NCBI RefSeq assembly: GCF_015207375.1
Contig: NZ_JADEWY010000024.1
Location: 1-59,885 of the forward strand
DNA from: Coleofasciculus sp. LEGE 07092
GTDB taxonomy: Bacteria > Cyanobacteriota > Cyanobacteriia > Cyanobacteriales > Coleofasciculaceae
Direction: 5' to 3'
Length of the DNA: 59,885 bases
Below, piece by piece: positions 38,686-48,200 of the stretch. The translations under genes were made by a program, and so were the position numbers. Position 1 is the stretch's first letter. Every line of letters begins with the position of its first letter. The notes beneath the pieces are model-generated. The model was not told where the DNA came from. It saw only the letters and a list, made by a program, of their open reading frames with translations, and made no database searches.

Positions 38686-40143
38686 TCAGGTTCCTATTTC
38701 TGTAAATTCAATTAAGGAAGAAGAACCTATTATTTCAATTATTTTAATTTGCATAATTTTCCCGTTGCAGTCTTCAAGCTGTAGCGGTTTGCCTAGAGTG
38801 AAATAAACAGGTTGTTGCTGACCACCTTCGATAGCGATATTGTCTGCATACAGGTATAAACGATCTGAGGTATCACGTATAGGATTTAAGCGACCCTGGA
38901 ACTTAGGTAAATATCCTGTACCATCGGGACATATAATCGAGCCTGTGTTTTCTTTTTTTTGTACCTTTATTTCTAAATCACTCACAGGGTCAAAGCCTCG
39001 CTTAATGTAAGCAGGAAAGTTACTATGAGCAAAAAAAACTGTGAATATCCTTCCCTTGGGTATCTCAAAAAATGCTGTGCCTGCTGAATTAGTGCTTCCA
39101 CCTAAATAGGTTTTATTTTCAGCAATAAGAAGAATAGTCGCATTAACAATCGGATTTCCAATTTCATCTTTGGCAATAACTTTAACAGTTTCTCTTAATC
39201 CTAAATTACTAGCAGTGCTTTCTTGATCTACTTCTTGTTCATAAACTTGCTTTTCTTCCTGCCGTACTTCCTCAACTACAGTTTCATTGGCTCCATACAA
39301 CTGAAGAAGATGTGAAAGTTCAATGATATGAAACGATTGCCCTTCTGAGTAACGTCTGAATTCATCTACAAGTTCATATCGGGGATATAAAGCATCATTC
39401 CCTTTCTTGTGCCACCAGTCAGGCTTTTTGTCTCCAGACACAAAGATGACACTCTTCTTATGAATCTTGCCGATTTCCAGGATTGTATGCCATATCAGCA
39501 AATCACCTACACCTTTATCTGGCTTTGATGAGTCTTCATAGCCAGGAGGAATCTTACATTCTTGACGTATGTCTAGATCCTTTTCTATTTCTTTATTGTC
39601 AATTTTTGGGTTTCTAAATACATCCTTGCTGAATAATTCAGCATAGATTAAGCTTACAGGATCGTTCCAAGTCCATTTCTTTATGTGGGTCAGAACTTTT
39701 CCTATTGCTTTTCTATATTCTCGTAACTGTTTCTCAATTTCATCCTCTAGGCGTATAACTTCTTGATATTCGTCTAAAAACTCCAGTAGAGGATATCTAC
39801 CCTTTTTTATTTGAGTATTTTCATCTCTTTCCTTGCAAAAATCTTGATACAAATCGATAAGTTTATTAGGTCTATTGTTGGCAAATTCACGAGCCACTTG
39901 TACAGGAACAATTAAACGAGATTCAGAAATTAAAGTCTCATAAGTAGTTCTGATCTGAGCAAGGCTTTCTTTACTAGTTGTATAAGGTATTAGTAGAACA
40001 TTTGTATCAAGTACTATGTAGCAATCATCTTTGATTTGTTCTAAGCTATTTAAATGATTTTTAAAGATTGATTCGACTTCAGGATAAATAGAATCAGCAA
40101 TAAAGATATTTTTATATACTTTATTTTTATTCTGTTCTGACAT
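38686..40143 (-). CDS. PIN-like (PIN_8) domain fused to a carboxypeptidase-regulatory-like domain
   Basis: About 485 residues from ATG 40143; the open frame begins at a TTG at 40152. Residues 1-290 form a large PIN-like domain with metal Asp candidates in YIVLDTNVLLIPY, GVGDLLIWHTI and FVSGDKKPDWW, as in PIN_8/DUF4935 ribonuclease-like proteins. A Glu/Gln-rich linker (about 290-310) leads to a beta-sandwich like CarboxypepD_reg (VKVIAKDEIGNPIVNATILL, then STNSAGTAFFEI) and a final unassigned stretch. The region is more A/T-rich than its neighbours, which suggests transfer. A defence or RNA-damage role is possible. I see no partner. Confidence 0.65.
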   Translation of the reverse strand: MSEQNKNKVYKNIFIADSIYPEVESIFKNHLNSLEQIKDDCYIVLDTNVLLIPYTTSKESLAQIRTTYETLISESRLIVPVQVAREFANNRPNKLIDLYQDFCKERDENTQIKKGRYPLLEFLDEYQEVIRLEDEIEKQLREYRKAIGKVLTHIKKWTWNDPVSLIYAELFSKDVFRNPKIDNKEIEKDLDIRQECKIPPGYEDSSKPDKGVGDLLIWHTILEIGKIHKKSVIFVSGDKKPDWWHKKGNDALYPRYELVDEFRRYSEGQSFHIIELSHLLQLYGANETVVEEVRQEEKQVYEQEVDQESTASNLGLRETVKVIAKDEIGNPIVNATILLIAENKTYLGGSTNSAGTAFFEIPKGRIFTVFFAHSNFPAYIKRGFDPVSDLEIKVQKKENTGSIICPDGTGYLPKFQGRLNPIRDTSDRLYLYADNIAIEGGQQQPVYFTLGKPLQLEDCNGKIMQIKIIEIIGSSSLIEFTEIGT

Positions 40144-40152
40144 ACTTATCAA

Positions 40153-40511
40153 CTATTAATGATTAAACAAATCTTAAGTGTAGTGCTTGGTGGAGTTCTA
40201 GATATTCTCTCTAAGTAGCTACTACTCGCTTTTCCTAGCATACTCTTTGCTAAAAGTAAAATAAGAGCACACCCAACTCGTCCGGACAACAGTGATGGGT
40301 AATCAATACTCAGTTTACTGCTAGGGTACATTTGCTTAAAAGCTTAAGCCTACTATAGTCAATCCTATCACTAAAACCCATGCTGAAGAAGATGCATTTC
40401 AGCAAACGGCAGATGCAGGCATTATAGACTGGCTATAGAATAATTATAAATTATAACTGCTAGTGACAGTAAAACTCTAACAGTTCAATCACTAAAGAGA
40501 AGGAGGCAATA
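40153..40511. other. A/T-rich intergenic stretch
   Basis: No credible gene or known RNA. It lies between the PIN-like gene (promoter side) and the Imm1 gene. Confidence 0.4.
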
Positions 40512-40928
40512 ATGTTTGTATCAGACTTATCAGTTGAAAAATGGGTCGGTAACAAGAATGAAGGTGACTTAATCGAAAATCCCGGTTGGAGCCAGTTAGA
40601 AGCAGCTATCCGCGAGTTAGATGGCAAGAGTAAAACTCTAGTGACATTAGGAGCAGACGACGAAACTTACATGACTATTGGCGGGGGAAATGCCGAAAAA
40701 TATGTTATCTCAGTCACCTTCGATAATCTAGACTTCTATAACTTAGTCGATTTATCCCAACCCGAAGAAACAGAAAAGCTAGTTGTTGGTGGACAAGAAG
40801 GGATTTATCCCGCTAAGATGTGCGTTGATTTATTACGCTGTCTGCTAGCGGCAAGAACATTTTCAGAATCGGGAGAACTCGATCCATTGCTGTCTTGGGA
40901 AGAAGATAAGTCATTAGTAGCAGTGTAA
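40512..40928 (+). CDS. Imm1 family immunity protein, orphan
   Basis: The protein has 138 residues matching the Imm1 family: LVTLGADDETYMTIGGG, then VTFDNLDFYNLVD and a GGQEGIYPAKMCVDL stretch. Imm1 proteins neutralise deaminase- or nuclease-type toxins of contact-dependent and polymorphic toxin systems. A strong Shine-Dalgarno (AAGGAGG) precedes the ATG. No toxin gene is seen in the window, so it may protect against neighbours' toxins or be a leftover. Acidic, as is usual for immunity proteins. Confidence 0.8.
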   Translation: MFVSDLSVEKWVGNKNEGDLIENPGWSQLEAAIRELDGKSKTLVTLGADDETYMTIGGGNAEKYVISVTFDNLDFYNLVDLSQPEETEKLVVGGQEGIYPAKMCVDLLRCLLAARTFSESGELDPLLSWEEDKSLVAV

Positions 40929-41113
40929 AATCAGGTTTGATTGTCAGGTTAAAGAATCTGGATTTACGCCAAGCGATCGCTCGATTATCTGTAGGTTGAC
41001 ACAAGGCACGATAGGTGAGTGATAACAGGACGCGATCGCGTTCGTGCAAAAAGGCAGGAGGCAGAAACCCGAACTAAACTGAGATAAGGTATCGGTGAGA
41101 GCGTCGAGGCGGT

Positions 41114-41824
41114 ATGGATATTCTCATTGTTGAAGACGAACCGGAAATCGCCAAACTCATCCAACTTACCCTAGAACGAGAGGGGTTTACCTGTCAGGTA
41201 TGCCGGGATGGACTCACGGCACTGCAAGCCTTTCAGTCGCAACAACCGGATGTCATTCTTCTGGATTTGATGCTACCTGGGCTCGATGGATTGGAGGTTT
41301 GTGCCAGAATTCGCCAAAAACCTGGAGCCAAAGACCCTTATATATTAATGTTGACGGCAAAGGGAGAAGAAATTGACCGGATTATCGGTTTATCCACTGG
41401 CGCAGATGATTACCTAGTCAAACCCTTTAGCCCCACCGAACTAGTTGCCAGAGTCCGGGCACTTTTGCGGCGCAGTCTGCGTCACGGCGGACAGTCTTTG
41501 GTTTACCGTACCTCCCATTTCACAGTCGATGTAGACCAGCATACTGCCAGCCGCCATCTAGAGTCTGGGGAGTTAGAAGTCCTAGACTTGACTACCTTAG
41601 AATTCAATCTCTTGGCAACCTTTATCAGTCAACCTGGGCGAGTTTGGAGTCGCACTCAACTGATTGATAAGCTTTGGGGCGATGACTTTTTTGGAGATGA
41701 GCGAGTTGTGGATACCCATGTGGCGCGGTTGCGAAAAAAGATCGAGCTAGACTCTTCTAACCCAACCTTTGTTAAGACAGTAATTGGCGTCGGCTACAAA
41801 TTTGAAGACAGCACGAATTCTTAA
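41114..41824 (+). CDS. OmpR-family response regulator
   Basis: Transcription factor of 236 residues. Receiver domain with phosphorylation Asp in VILLDLMLPGLDG and Lys in YLVKPFSP; a winged-helix DNA-binding domain follows (about residues 130-230, WSRTQLIDKLWGDDFFGDER). It is followed 4 bp later by the histidine kinase, and the SagB-type gene starts 23 bp after the kinase, so all three likely form one operon. Target genes are unknown; the RiPP genes are an obvious possibility. Confidence 0.9.
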   Translation: MDILIVEDEPEIAKLIQLTLEREGFTCQVCRDGLTALQAFQSQQPDVILLDLMLPGLDGLEVCARIRQKPGAKDPYILMLTAKGEEIDRIIGLSTGADDYLVKPFSPTELVARVRALLRRSLRHGGQSLVYRTSHFTVDVDQHTASRHLESGELEVLDLTTLEFNLLATFISQPGRVWSRTQLIDKLWGDDFFGDERVVDTHVARLRKKIELDSSNPTFVKTVIGVGYKFEDSTNS

Positions 41825-41828
41825 CGCC

Positions 41829-42962
41829 ATGAAGACAGGTTTACGCCGGACAAAATCCTTGCCCTTGGTATCGCGCCTCTTTTTCTCCCATTTATTAGTC
41901 ATGATTGCGGGAGTCAGTTCTTTTGTGATGATTAGTAAGCTGTCTTCCCCACGTTTTTTTATTTGGCATCTGCAACGACTCGAAGGTAGTGGCTTTAGTT
42001 TAGTGTATGCCCGTCCCTATCTCGTCAAAGGATTTCAAGCTGCTTGGAATCGTAGCACCCTTTGGTCAGTTCTTGTCGGTGCGACTGCGGCTGGAGGACT
42101 TAGCTATTGGGTTTCCCAGCGAATTGTGCAACCTCTGACGCAAATCGAGCAAGTGACGAAGAAGTTTGCCGCCGGACAGTTGGATGAGCGATTGCCTCCG
42201 AGTGACATTCCCGAAATTAACCAACTGGCGATTAGCTTTAATCGGATGGCGGTGAGTTTAGAAGATGTGGAACAGCGTAGGCGAGAATTAGTGAGTGACT
42301 TGACTCACGAATTGCGAACGCCTCTGACGGTGCTGCGAGGTTATTTAGAAGAATTAGCGGCGGAACGAATCGAACCAACACCGGAAGTTTACCAACGGTT
42401 GGCAAAAGAAACTCGGCGTCTGGAACGGTTGATTGGTGATTTGCAAGAACTATCTAAGGCAGAAGCGGGTTATTTGCCGATTAAACTTGTGTCGGTTAAT
42501 TTGTGTCCTTTGTTGGACTCGTTGGTGCAGAAATTTTCTGATCAGTTGCTCGAAGAAGGACCTGAATTACGCTTGGAATGTCCTGACGAATTGCCACCTG
42601 TATTGGCTGATATCGATCGCGTTGAACAAGTATTGGTTAACCTTATTGGCAATGCGATTACTTATACCCAGACGGGTTCGATTATAGTGCGGGCGTGGAC
42701 GGAATTGGCAGGGGAAAGCGATCGCATTCCTAGATTGTGGATTTCGGTGACAGACACGGGTGTGGGAATTGCACCGGCAGATTTGCCCCATGTGTTTGAG
42801 CGGTTCTGGCGGGCAGAGAAATCTCGCAATCAGAATACAGGGGGAACGGGAATTGGGTTGGCAATCTCGAAGCGGCTAATAGAATTGCAAGGTGGTGAGA
42901 TTGAAGTAGAAAGTCAACTGGGAGTTGGCAGTACGTTTCGGTTTTATTTGCCCTTAGGATAA
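41829..42962 (+). CDS. Sensor histidine kinase, partner of the OmpR regulator
   Basis: 377 residues from the ATG four bases after the regulator's stop; the frame also opens at 41784 but that start lies inside the regulator gene. Two membrane helices (about residues 14-35 and 73-95) enclose a small outer loop. A HAMP linker follows, then HisKA with phosphoacceptor His in LTHELRTPLTVLRG and an HATPase domain (LVNLIGNAITYTQTG, GTGIGLAISKRL). The loop is short, so the signal may come from the membrane or from a partner. Confidence 0.92.
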   Translation: MKTGLRRTKSLPLVSRLFFSHLLVMIAGVSSFVMISKLSSPRFFIWHLQRLEGSGFSLVYARPYLVKGFQAAWNRSTLWSVLVGATAAGGLSYWVSQRIVQPLTQIEQVTKKFAAGQLDERLPPSDIPEINQLAISFNRMAVSLEDVEQRRRELVSDLTHELRTPLTVLRGYLEELAAERIEPTPEVYQRLAKETRRLERLIGDLQELSKAEAGYLPIKLVSVNLCPLLDSLVQKFSDQLLEEGPELRLECPDELPPVLADIDRVEQVLVNLIGNAITYTQTGSIIVRAWTELAGESDRIPRLWISVTDTGVGIAPADLPHVFERFWRAEKSRNQNTGGTGIGLAISKRLIELQGGEIEVESQLGVGSTFRFYLPLG

Positions 42963-42985
42963 GGGGTAACGTTCTTAATACAGAT

Positions 42986-44452
42986 ATGCTAACATCTTGG
43001 GTGCTTTCCTTTAAAAAAATTCTATCGGTGATTGAAGAAGCCAGCGATTGCGTTGTTCTTCAACTCCCTCTCATTCCTTTAACACGTCCCCAACTTACAC
43101 TTAACCTTGAGGCTGTATCACCAGGATTAATGGCAGCCATTCAAACCCTAGCGACTGATGGGGGTACTGAGACAGAGTTAACTAATTTAGTAATGCAGAT
43201 TGATGGAGCCTCACAACTGCCTAACTTTTATTACTACTTAGAAAAATTCATAACGTTAGGACTCCTTTGCTATACCCTGGTTGAAGCCGAACGTCCCCTT
43301 GCCACATTAGTTCCCCTATCCCTCAATCCGCAATTGGAGTTACGACTGTTACGCTTCTCAGTCACCCAGCAAAGGTATCGGTTGTCTCGTTTTGCCTACT
43401 GCCACAGAAATCAAGAGGAGATGGTGTTGGAATCTCCCCTCTCCCATGCCCAAGTGATTTTAACGGATTCCCAATGTGCCATGCTGGTTGCAGAATTGGC
43501 GAAACCGCAGTCGGCTGAAACACTCTACCATAAAGTACCAACCCTTTCCCAACAGACCATTCAACAATTTCTTAACATCTTGTTAATGGCAAAAATGATT
43601 GGTGAAGCGACAGAAGAGGGCAAGCTTCCGGCAGACGAAAACTTGGCACTAACTCAATGGGAGTTTCACGACCTATTATTTCATTCTAGAAGTAGAGCGG
43701 GGAGGCACAGCAACTCAGCCGGAAAAACTCAGCGTTTTGTAGGGCAATTTTCACCACAGCCTGTCACAAAACCCCAGATGTCAAAGGATAGGATTGACCT
43801 TTACAAGCCGGATTTGCAAAAACTAAATGAGGAAGACGCTCCGTTTACCCTGATTGTGGAGAAGAGACAATCGGTGCGAAGTTATAACGATGAAGAACCA
43901 ATAACAGCTCGGCAATTGGGTGAATTTCTGTATCGTACAGCTCGGATTAAACGAATCTTTGCCAAGGATTATGGGGAATGTAGCAATCGTCCTTACGTCA
44001 ATGGTGGCACCTGTTATGAATTTGAGCTTTATCCAGTGATCAACCTTTGCCAAGGGATTCCTGCCAGTTTATATCATTATTGCCCCAAAGAACACCAGCT
44101 TGAACGGCTTTCGGGAAAAACGCCTCAAATTGAGGAACTGTTGGAACAGGCACGATTAACGAATTTCAAAGTCTCCATGCCGCAGATCTTAGTCGTGATT
44201 ACTGCCCGTTTTTCGCGAGTCCTTTGGAATTATGAATCCATCGCCTACGCTACGATTCTCAAAAATCTGGGGGCTTTGTATCAAACCCTGTACTTAGTCG
44301 CAACTGCGATGAATCTCGCGCCTTGTGCGCTGGGTACTGGCAATACAGACTTGTTCGCCGCAACCGTTGGCACCGACTACTATACTGAATCATCGGTTGG
44401 AGAGTTTCTCTTGGGAAGCCGCCCCACAGACTACCATCATCTTGATCTGTAG
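42986..44452 (+). CDS. SagB-type peptide dehydrogenase (FMN nitroreductase fold)
   Basis: The protein has 488 residues. The C-terminal part (about 285-480) is the flavin-dependent nitroreductase-like domain of SagB/McbC enzymes, which oxidise azolines to azoles in peptide natural products: VEKRQSVRSYNDEEP, SLYHYCPKEHQLERL, APCALGTGNTDLFAATVG. The N-terminal part carries a winged-helix-like stretch (LTDSQCAMLVAELAKPQSAE) seen in this subfamily. It lies 23 bp after the kinase gene and 165 bp before the peptide precursor. No YcaO cyclodehydratase is in the window, so azoline formation must come from elsewhere or the reaction differs. Confidence 0.88.
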   Translation: MLTSWVLSFKKILSVIEEASDCVVLQLPLIPLTRPQLTLNLEAVSPGLMAAIQTLATDGGTETELTNLVMQIDGASQLPNFYYYLEKFITLGLLCYTLVEAERPLATLVPLSLNPQLELRLLRFSVTQQRYRLSRFAYCHRNQEEMVLESPLSHAQVILTDSQCAMLVAELAKPQSAETLYHKVPTLSQQTIQQFLNILLMAKMIGEATEEGKLPADENLALTQWEFHDLLFHSRSRAGRHSNSAGKTQRFVGQFSPQPVTKPQMSKDRIDLYKPDLQKLNEEDAPFTLIVEKRQSVRSYNDEEPITARQLGEFLYRTARIKRIFAKDYGECSNRPYVNGGTCYEFELYPVINLCQGIPASLYHYCPKEHQLERLSGKTPQIEELLEQARLTNFKVSMPQILVVITARFSRVLWNYESIAYATILKNLGALYQTLYLVATAMNLAPCALGTGNTDLFAATVGTDYYTESSVGEFLLGSRPTDYHHLDL

Positions 44453-44617
44453 ACTATCTTTAGTGAGAGTATTTAGTATAGTTTCATAAAACAAAAGCAG
44501 GTTGGCAAAACAAGGGGTCAGGTTCAGGCTCTGAGTCTTTCCGTAAAGCTTCTACAGGGTACATCCTTCCCTCAGAACGTTGGCTAAACTGCACTCAGTT
44601 GACTTTGGAGGCAAAAC

Positions 44618-44944
44618 GTGCTAATAGATAATTGGAAAGACTTTCAAAAAGAAGTATCTAGACTAATTGCCAAAGCCTGGTTAGATGAAGAATTTAAGCA
44701 ACGCTTGATCTCAGATCCGGCGGCTGTACTGGCAGAACATAGTCTAACTGTAGCTAGTGGTGTGCAAGTCAGAGTGAATGAAACTATATTAGTCGGGTCG
44801 ATTACGAATATCACGAATAGTCTAGACAGTGATGCAGTTTACGAAATTCCTCTACCTCCCAAACCCCCTGAACTCACAGATTCACAGATACAGTCGTGGT
44901 CTAGTGGGGGTGAAGCCGTAAATAGCATAGTAGGATGCATTTGA
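44618..44944 (+). CDS. RiPP precursor with nitrile-hydratase-like leader (NHLP family)
   Basis: Small peptide of 108 residues, GTG start with GGAGG six bases upstream. Residues 1-80 are the nitrile hydratase alpha-like leader (FKQRLISDPAAVLAE, then VQVRVNET and VYEIPLPPKPPELTD). A double-Gly site (SSGG, Gly97-Gly98) precedes a short putative core EAVNSIVGCI with one Cys and a Ser. Such leaders are cut after GG during export in the NHLP class. The next gene upstream is the SagB-type dehydrogenase, so this is its most likely substrate. Maturation and product are unknown. Confidence 0.85.
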   Translation: MLIDNWKDFQKEVSRLIAKAWLDEEFKQRLISDPAAVLAEHSLTVASGVQVRVNETILVGSITNITNSLDSDAVYEIPLPPKPPELTDSQIQSWSSGGEAVNSIVGCI

Positions 44945-45270
44945 CACACTGTTCTACCCTCGTCTAAGCAAGGATTAGTACAAGGGTGGGCAATGCTCAC
45001 CCTTCATTCTTCTTTTACCTTTTCGATAGGAGATGAGTGAGTAAATACCGACTGGATTATTCTCAGTCGGGATGAATAGTTATTGTGCCTTTAAATCATT
45101 TTTGGAAAGAATTTCTTCTATTATTGCTGAGTTAAATATGTAAGTCCATGTTGTTAAATTAGGGCGGCTGGTTACTAATTTTTCTTTATTGAAATTTACT
45201 TCCATTGTACAACTTAAATAGGCAAGCTATAGTAGGAAAATATAGAAGTTAAATTATTTTTTTCCTATTC
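44945..45270. other. Intergenic stretch upstream of the giant sensor gene
   Basis: Contains the AGGGTGGGCAATGCTCACCCTT palindrome at 44983-45004, a dispersed repeat that may also act as a terminator stem for the precursor gene. The rest is A/T-rich and presumably holds the promoter of the sensor gene; no other gene is seen. Confidence 0.5.
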
Positions 45271-48200
45271 ATGTACGTTTTTATTCATAATAGTTTACAA
45301 CGTAGTCTCTATAAAATCAGCAATAAAACTTGGCAATGGCTTAAGACTTTATCTCTAACGCTAATCCTGACACTTCTCTTTATCTTTAGCCTACCAAACC
45401 ATGTATATGCTGTAGAGAATTCCCTTCAGTTTGACCATATCACTGTCGATCAGGGTTTATCTCAAAGTGGTGTAATTTCAATCCTTCAGGATAGTCGCGG
45501 ACTGATGTGGTTTGGCACACAGGATGGACTCAACATCTATGACGGATATAATTTTAAAATCTACAAATATGATGAACTGAATCCCCATTCCTTATCCGAT
45601 AACTTTATTGCATCTCTGTATGAAGACCGTTCAGGGACAATCTGGGTTGGCACCGATGGGGGAGGACTAAATCGATTTAATCGCGCCACTGAACAATTTA
45701 CTCATTACACCTACAACCCAAACGATCCCCATAGCTTAAGTAATAACCGAGTCTTATCCATTCACGAAGATCACTCAGGAACAATCTGGGTTGGCACTGA
45801 TGGGGGAGGACTCAACCGATTTAATCGCGTCACTGAACAGTTCACTCATTACATTCACAATCCAGAGGACTCGACTAGTTTGGGTAATAATACAGTATTC
45901 GCAATTTATGAAGATAAGTTGGGAAGGCTTTGGATTGGTACAGGGGGGGGAGGACTCAACCAATTTAATCCGGAAACGGGTCAATTTAAACAGTACAAGC
46001 ATGAACCCAACCAACCCCATAGCTTGGGGAACAATACAGTTTTATCTATCTATGAAGACCAGTCCAATCGGTTATGGATCGGTACGAATGGAGGTGGACT
46101 CAATCAATTCAATCGTGAAACCGAGCAATTCGTCCGTTACACGCACAATCTTAACAATCCCAATAGTTTAAGCCACGATACAGTCAGTTCAATTGCGGAA
46201 GACCAATTCGGCAATCTCTGGTTAGCAACGAGTAATTGGTATGTGAATTCCTATGGCGCAGGACTGGATAAATTCGACCCAGAAACCCAACAATTCACCC
46301 ATTACACTCATGATCCGGCTAACCCCAATAGCCTCAGTGACAATATCATTTCTTGCGTTTTGAGAGATCGAGCGGGCATTATCTGGACAGCGAATGCATT
46401 CAGTGGTATCAATAAATTTGATGAGAAAGGATCGAAATTCAAGCATTACAAACATGAACCAACGAACCCTCAAAGTTTGAGTAGTAATCATGTAATGTCT
46501 ATTGATGAAGACCGAAACGGTAGGATCTGGATTGGCACATCCGATGGTGGACTCAATCAATTTAATCGAAAAACCGGGCAATTCATCCACTACACCCATG
46601 ACCCAAATAACCCCACCAGTTTAAGTAATAACGGAGTCTGGTCTACCTATGAAGACCAATTCGGAACATTCTGGGTGGGTACATTTGGGGGCGGACTCAA
46701 TCAACTGAATCGAAAAACCGGGCAATTCACCCATTACACCCACGACCCAAATAACCCTACCAGCTTGAGTGATAATACTGTCGCCTCTATCTATGAAGAC
46801 CATTTCGGCACACTCTGGATAGGTACATTTAGTGGCGGACTCAATCAATTGAATCGAGAAACGGGGCAATTCACCCATTACACCCACGACCCGAATAACC
46901 CCACCAGTCTGAGTGATAATAATGTCTGGGTTATCTACGAAGACCAGTCGGATACCCTTTGGATTGGGAGTTACGGTCAAGGCGGACTGAATCGGTTTAA
47001 TCGCTCAACCCAGGAGTTTACCCACTATAAACACGACCCAAATAACCCGAATAGCTTGATTTACGATCGCATTGATAGTATCTACGAATACCCGGCAGGG
47101 ACTCTCTGGATTGGCACCTTTGGCGGCGGACTGGATAAGTTTGATATTGCCACCGAAACCTTTACCCATTATACCGAAAAAGACGGTCTACCCAATAATT
47201 CGGTGATTGGCATCTTAGGGGATGATAAAGGAAACCTTTGGTTAAGTACGGGCAAAGGTTTATCTAAATTTAATCCTCAAACGGAAACCTTTCGGAATTA
47301 TGATGTCGAAGATGGATTGCAAAGCAATGAATTCGATGGCGTGAAAGCCCATTTAAAAAGTAAAACCGGTGAACTGTTTTTTGGGGGATTAAATGGCTTC
47401 AATGTCTTTAACCCCAGCCACATCAAAGATAACCCTCACCTTCCTCCCCTGATTCTGACCGATTTTAAAAAATTTAATCAGAGCGTCAAACTCAATACCG
47501 CTATCTCAGAAACCCAAACGATTAAATTATCTTACAAAGACAACTTCTTTGGCTTTGAATTTGCTGCCCTCGACTATACCAACTCTGCCAAAAATCAATA
47601 CGCTTACAAACTCGTCGGCTTTGACAAAGATTGGATTTATTCTGGCACAAGGCGCTATGCCACCTATACCAACCTGGATGGCGGCACCTATATCTTTAGA
47701 GTCAAAGGCTCAAACAACGACGGCGTTTGGAACGAAGAAGGCACGTCTATTAAGATTATTATTTCTCCTCCCCCCTGGAAAACCTGGTGGGCTTACAGCC
47801 TTTATATGATGGGTTTAGTTGCTGCTGTTATTGCATATACCCAATGGAGAACAGCCGCTAAGGAACGAGAAAATCAGGTACTGCGCGAGAGTGAAAGACG
47901 GCTGACGCAATTCCTAGAAGCCATGCCAGTGGGTGTGTTTATCATTGATGCCGATGGCAACACTTACTACGCCAACCAAACCGCACAGCAGTTACTGGGA
48001 AAAGGAATTGCCAAGGATGCGGCGGTTGCAGAATTTCCAGAGGTTTATCAGGCTTATATTGAGGGAAGCGATCGCCTTTACCCTACTGATCAACAACCCA
48101 TTGTACAGGCGTTGAAAGGTCAAAGAACGACCGCCGATGATACCGAAATTCGCCAAGGCGACAAGACTATCCCCTTAGAAGTGTGGGCAACCCCCATCTT

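Noticed and set aside
46222..46980. Antisense frames inside the propeller gene
   Set aside because: They mirror the repeated blades of the real gene and have no start signals or family similarity.
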